NCBI RefSeq assembly: GCF_003096075.1
Contig: NZ_CP015449.1
Coordinates: 186,001-250,000, forward strand
Direction: 5' to 3'
Length of the DNA: 64,000 nucleotides
From: Dietzia lutea
GTDB lineage: Bacteria > Actinomycetota > Actinomycetes > Mycobacteriales > Mycobacteriaceae
Part shown: positions 62,976 through 64,000 of the stretch, in pieces
Position numbering within the stretch: position 1 is the first letter of the stretch
How the letters are laid out: each line of letters starts with the position of its first letter
Notes under the pieces: model-generated
Seen by the model: the letters and a program-made list of their open reading frames with translations, nothing else
Told to the model about the DNA's origin: nothing
The model's database searches: none
Made by a program: the position numbers and the translations under genes

Positions 62976-63876
62976 CGACCGTTTGGTCCGCGGCCTGCTC
63001 CATAGCCTCGTCGCGCTCGGCGTGCACCGCGAAGGGCTACGGACCTGGGCGCGCAAAGCGCAGTCCGAGGGCCAGGGCGCCTCGTCGGCATCAGCCGATC
63101 GCGACGCGCGCCTGGCGCAGTTGGAGAAGGAGAACCGCGAGCTGCGGCGGGCGAACACGAGCTTGAAGCAGGCGTCGGCGTTCTTCGCTGCGGAGCTGGA
63201 CCGTTAACAGCGATGAGGGTCGAGTTCATCGACCGCCGCAAGGACGAGCACGGTGTCCAGCCGATCCGCGACGCACTGTCCGAGACCAGCGCCGCGATCG
63301 CGCCTTCGTCCTACTACGCCGCCAAGCCCTGACCGCAGGGCCTCGCCGGCCACCAGGTCGCCCGCTGCACCGTCGAACGCCTCATGAGAGACGAAGGCCT
63401 CAAAGGGGTCCAGCGAGCCAAGTCACCGCGGACCACACCCCCGAAGGCCGAGACCGAGCGGCCCGCTGACCTGTGGAACGCAAATTCGTCGCCGAGCGCC
63501 CGAACCAGCTGTGGGTCGGGAGACATCACCTACGTCCGCACCTACAGCGGGTGGGTGTACGCGGCGTTCATCATCGACGTCTACTCGCGGATGGTCGTGG
63601 GGTGGCAGCTGTCCAAGAATCTGTACACCGACCTGGCGCTGGACGCGTTGAACATGGCGATCTGGCAGCGCTCCCACGCCGGCGGCCATGGCGGGACATC
63701 GACGATCTCGAGATCGCCGTCGCCGAGTACATCGACTGGTTCATCTACCTCCGCATCCACGGCGAGATCGGCTACGTCCCACCCACCGAATACGAAGCAC
63801 AACACGCGGTGGTCGAACCGTCACCCGAGCTCGTCGACGCCAGGTAACCACCCTCTACACAACCCGGGGCTTGACA
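62976..63876 (+). pseudogene. Decayed IS3-family element
   Basis: Same element as at 39186-43311. orfA lacks its first half (the remainder GVHREGLRTWARKAQSEGQG to FFAAELDR is clear). orfB has an internal deletion and stop near 63332, a lost base near 63475, and a second deletion near 63690 that joins SHAGG to the end of the gene. The right terminal repeat (cccggggcttgaca) is kept. Confidence 0.87.
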
Positions 63877-63880
63877 CCTC

Positions 63881-64000
63881 GTGTATTTCGTGGCGACGAG
63901 ACCGCCGGTCGCGGGTACGGTCCTGGCCGACGCGACTGCCTGGCTCGAAGAGTCCGGAGCCACCCGCGACCGGATCGTCAGGGTCAGCGTTCCGCGGCGG
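63881..64000 (+). CDS. Possible gene start at window edge
   Basis: A plus-strand frame from GTG 63881 stays open for 40 codons to the end of the window (FVATRPPVAGTVLADATAWL, then RDRIVRVSVPRR). No ribosome-binding site is visible and the family is unknown. It follows directly on the IS3 right end. Confidence 0.3.
   Translation, partial: MYFVATRPPVAGTVLADATAWLEESGATRDRIVRVSVPRR

Noticed and set aside
1-64000. CRISPR arrays, tRNA and rRNA genes
   Set aside because: No regularly spaced repeats, no cloverleaf or TpsiC-type motifs and no rRNA signatures were noticed on reading; a dedicated search such as tRNAscan-SE would settle tRNAs.

Overview
The window is high-GC DNA with the coding style of an actinobacterium. 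WhiB-like Fe-S regulators, a GAF-ANTAR regulator, a mycothiol-type DsbA-fold protein, YtxH/holin-III/DUF4383/DUF6098/DUF2188 proteins and IS families common in Mycobacteriales all point that way. The genus cannot be fixed from the sequence. No rRNA, tRNA or CRISPR array was seen. The many ISs, remnants and duplicated genes mark it as accessory DNA (genomic island or large plasmid).

Region 1 (0-31 kb) is a mosaic of stress, redox and metal-type genes in which the same small genes recur. There are three WhiB-like genes, three STAS-domain genes, two copies of an 83-residue acidic protein, two CDF transporters each with a short solute-binding lipoprotein, two ChaB/Rho_N genes (one dead), a molybdopterin oxidoreductase plus a 5' remnant of a second, and an ATP-grasp gene plus a remnant of a second. 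A RelBE-type toxin-antitoxin pair lies at 2.7-3.2 kb. A 338-bp near-perfect inverted repeat (6405-6742 and 9632-9969) flanks 2.9 kb and carries the start of two STAS genes, each joined by an ATGA overlap to a different partner (an NAD-binding protein or a WhiB). It looks like a recombinational switch. A tightly overlapped minus-strand operon (19715 to 14895) runs oxidoreductase, 160-aa protein, ChaB/Rho_N, lipoprotein, CDF. Cardiolipin synthase, a TDT/SLAC1 channel, a YrhK protein, a Cys-rich copper-binding bundle, an esterase and an ATP-grasp/CocE-hydrolase operon complete it.

Region 2 (31-45 kb) is catabolic: a PucR-like regulator, three HSL-type esterases and an SDR whose 5' end was replaced by an IS1634-family element. 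A nested IS block follows: an IS3 element hit by an ISL3 element (8-bp target duplication) and by an IS110 element. A PD-(D/E)XK-like protein and a second SDR follow.

Region 3 (45-54 kb) has a large sulfatase translationally coupled to a TauA/SsuA-like binding protein, a zinc alcohol dehydrogenase, and a TauE/SafE exporter coupled to a RelE-like toxin with a broken antitoxin. Between them lie decayed pieces (RelA/SpoT domain, lipoyl domain, transposase, SDR, monooxygenase).

Region 4 (54-64 kb) is mostly ISs and wreckage: a broken KstD-like flavoprotein, an IS3 element, an IS21 element with frameshifted istA, an ECF sigma factor cut by IS21, an intact DsbA-fold protein, a broken SRPBCC gene and a decayed second copy of the 39-43 kb IS3 element.
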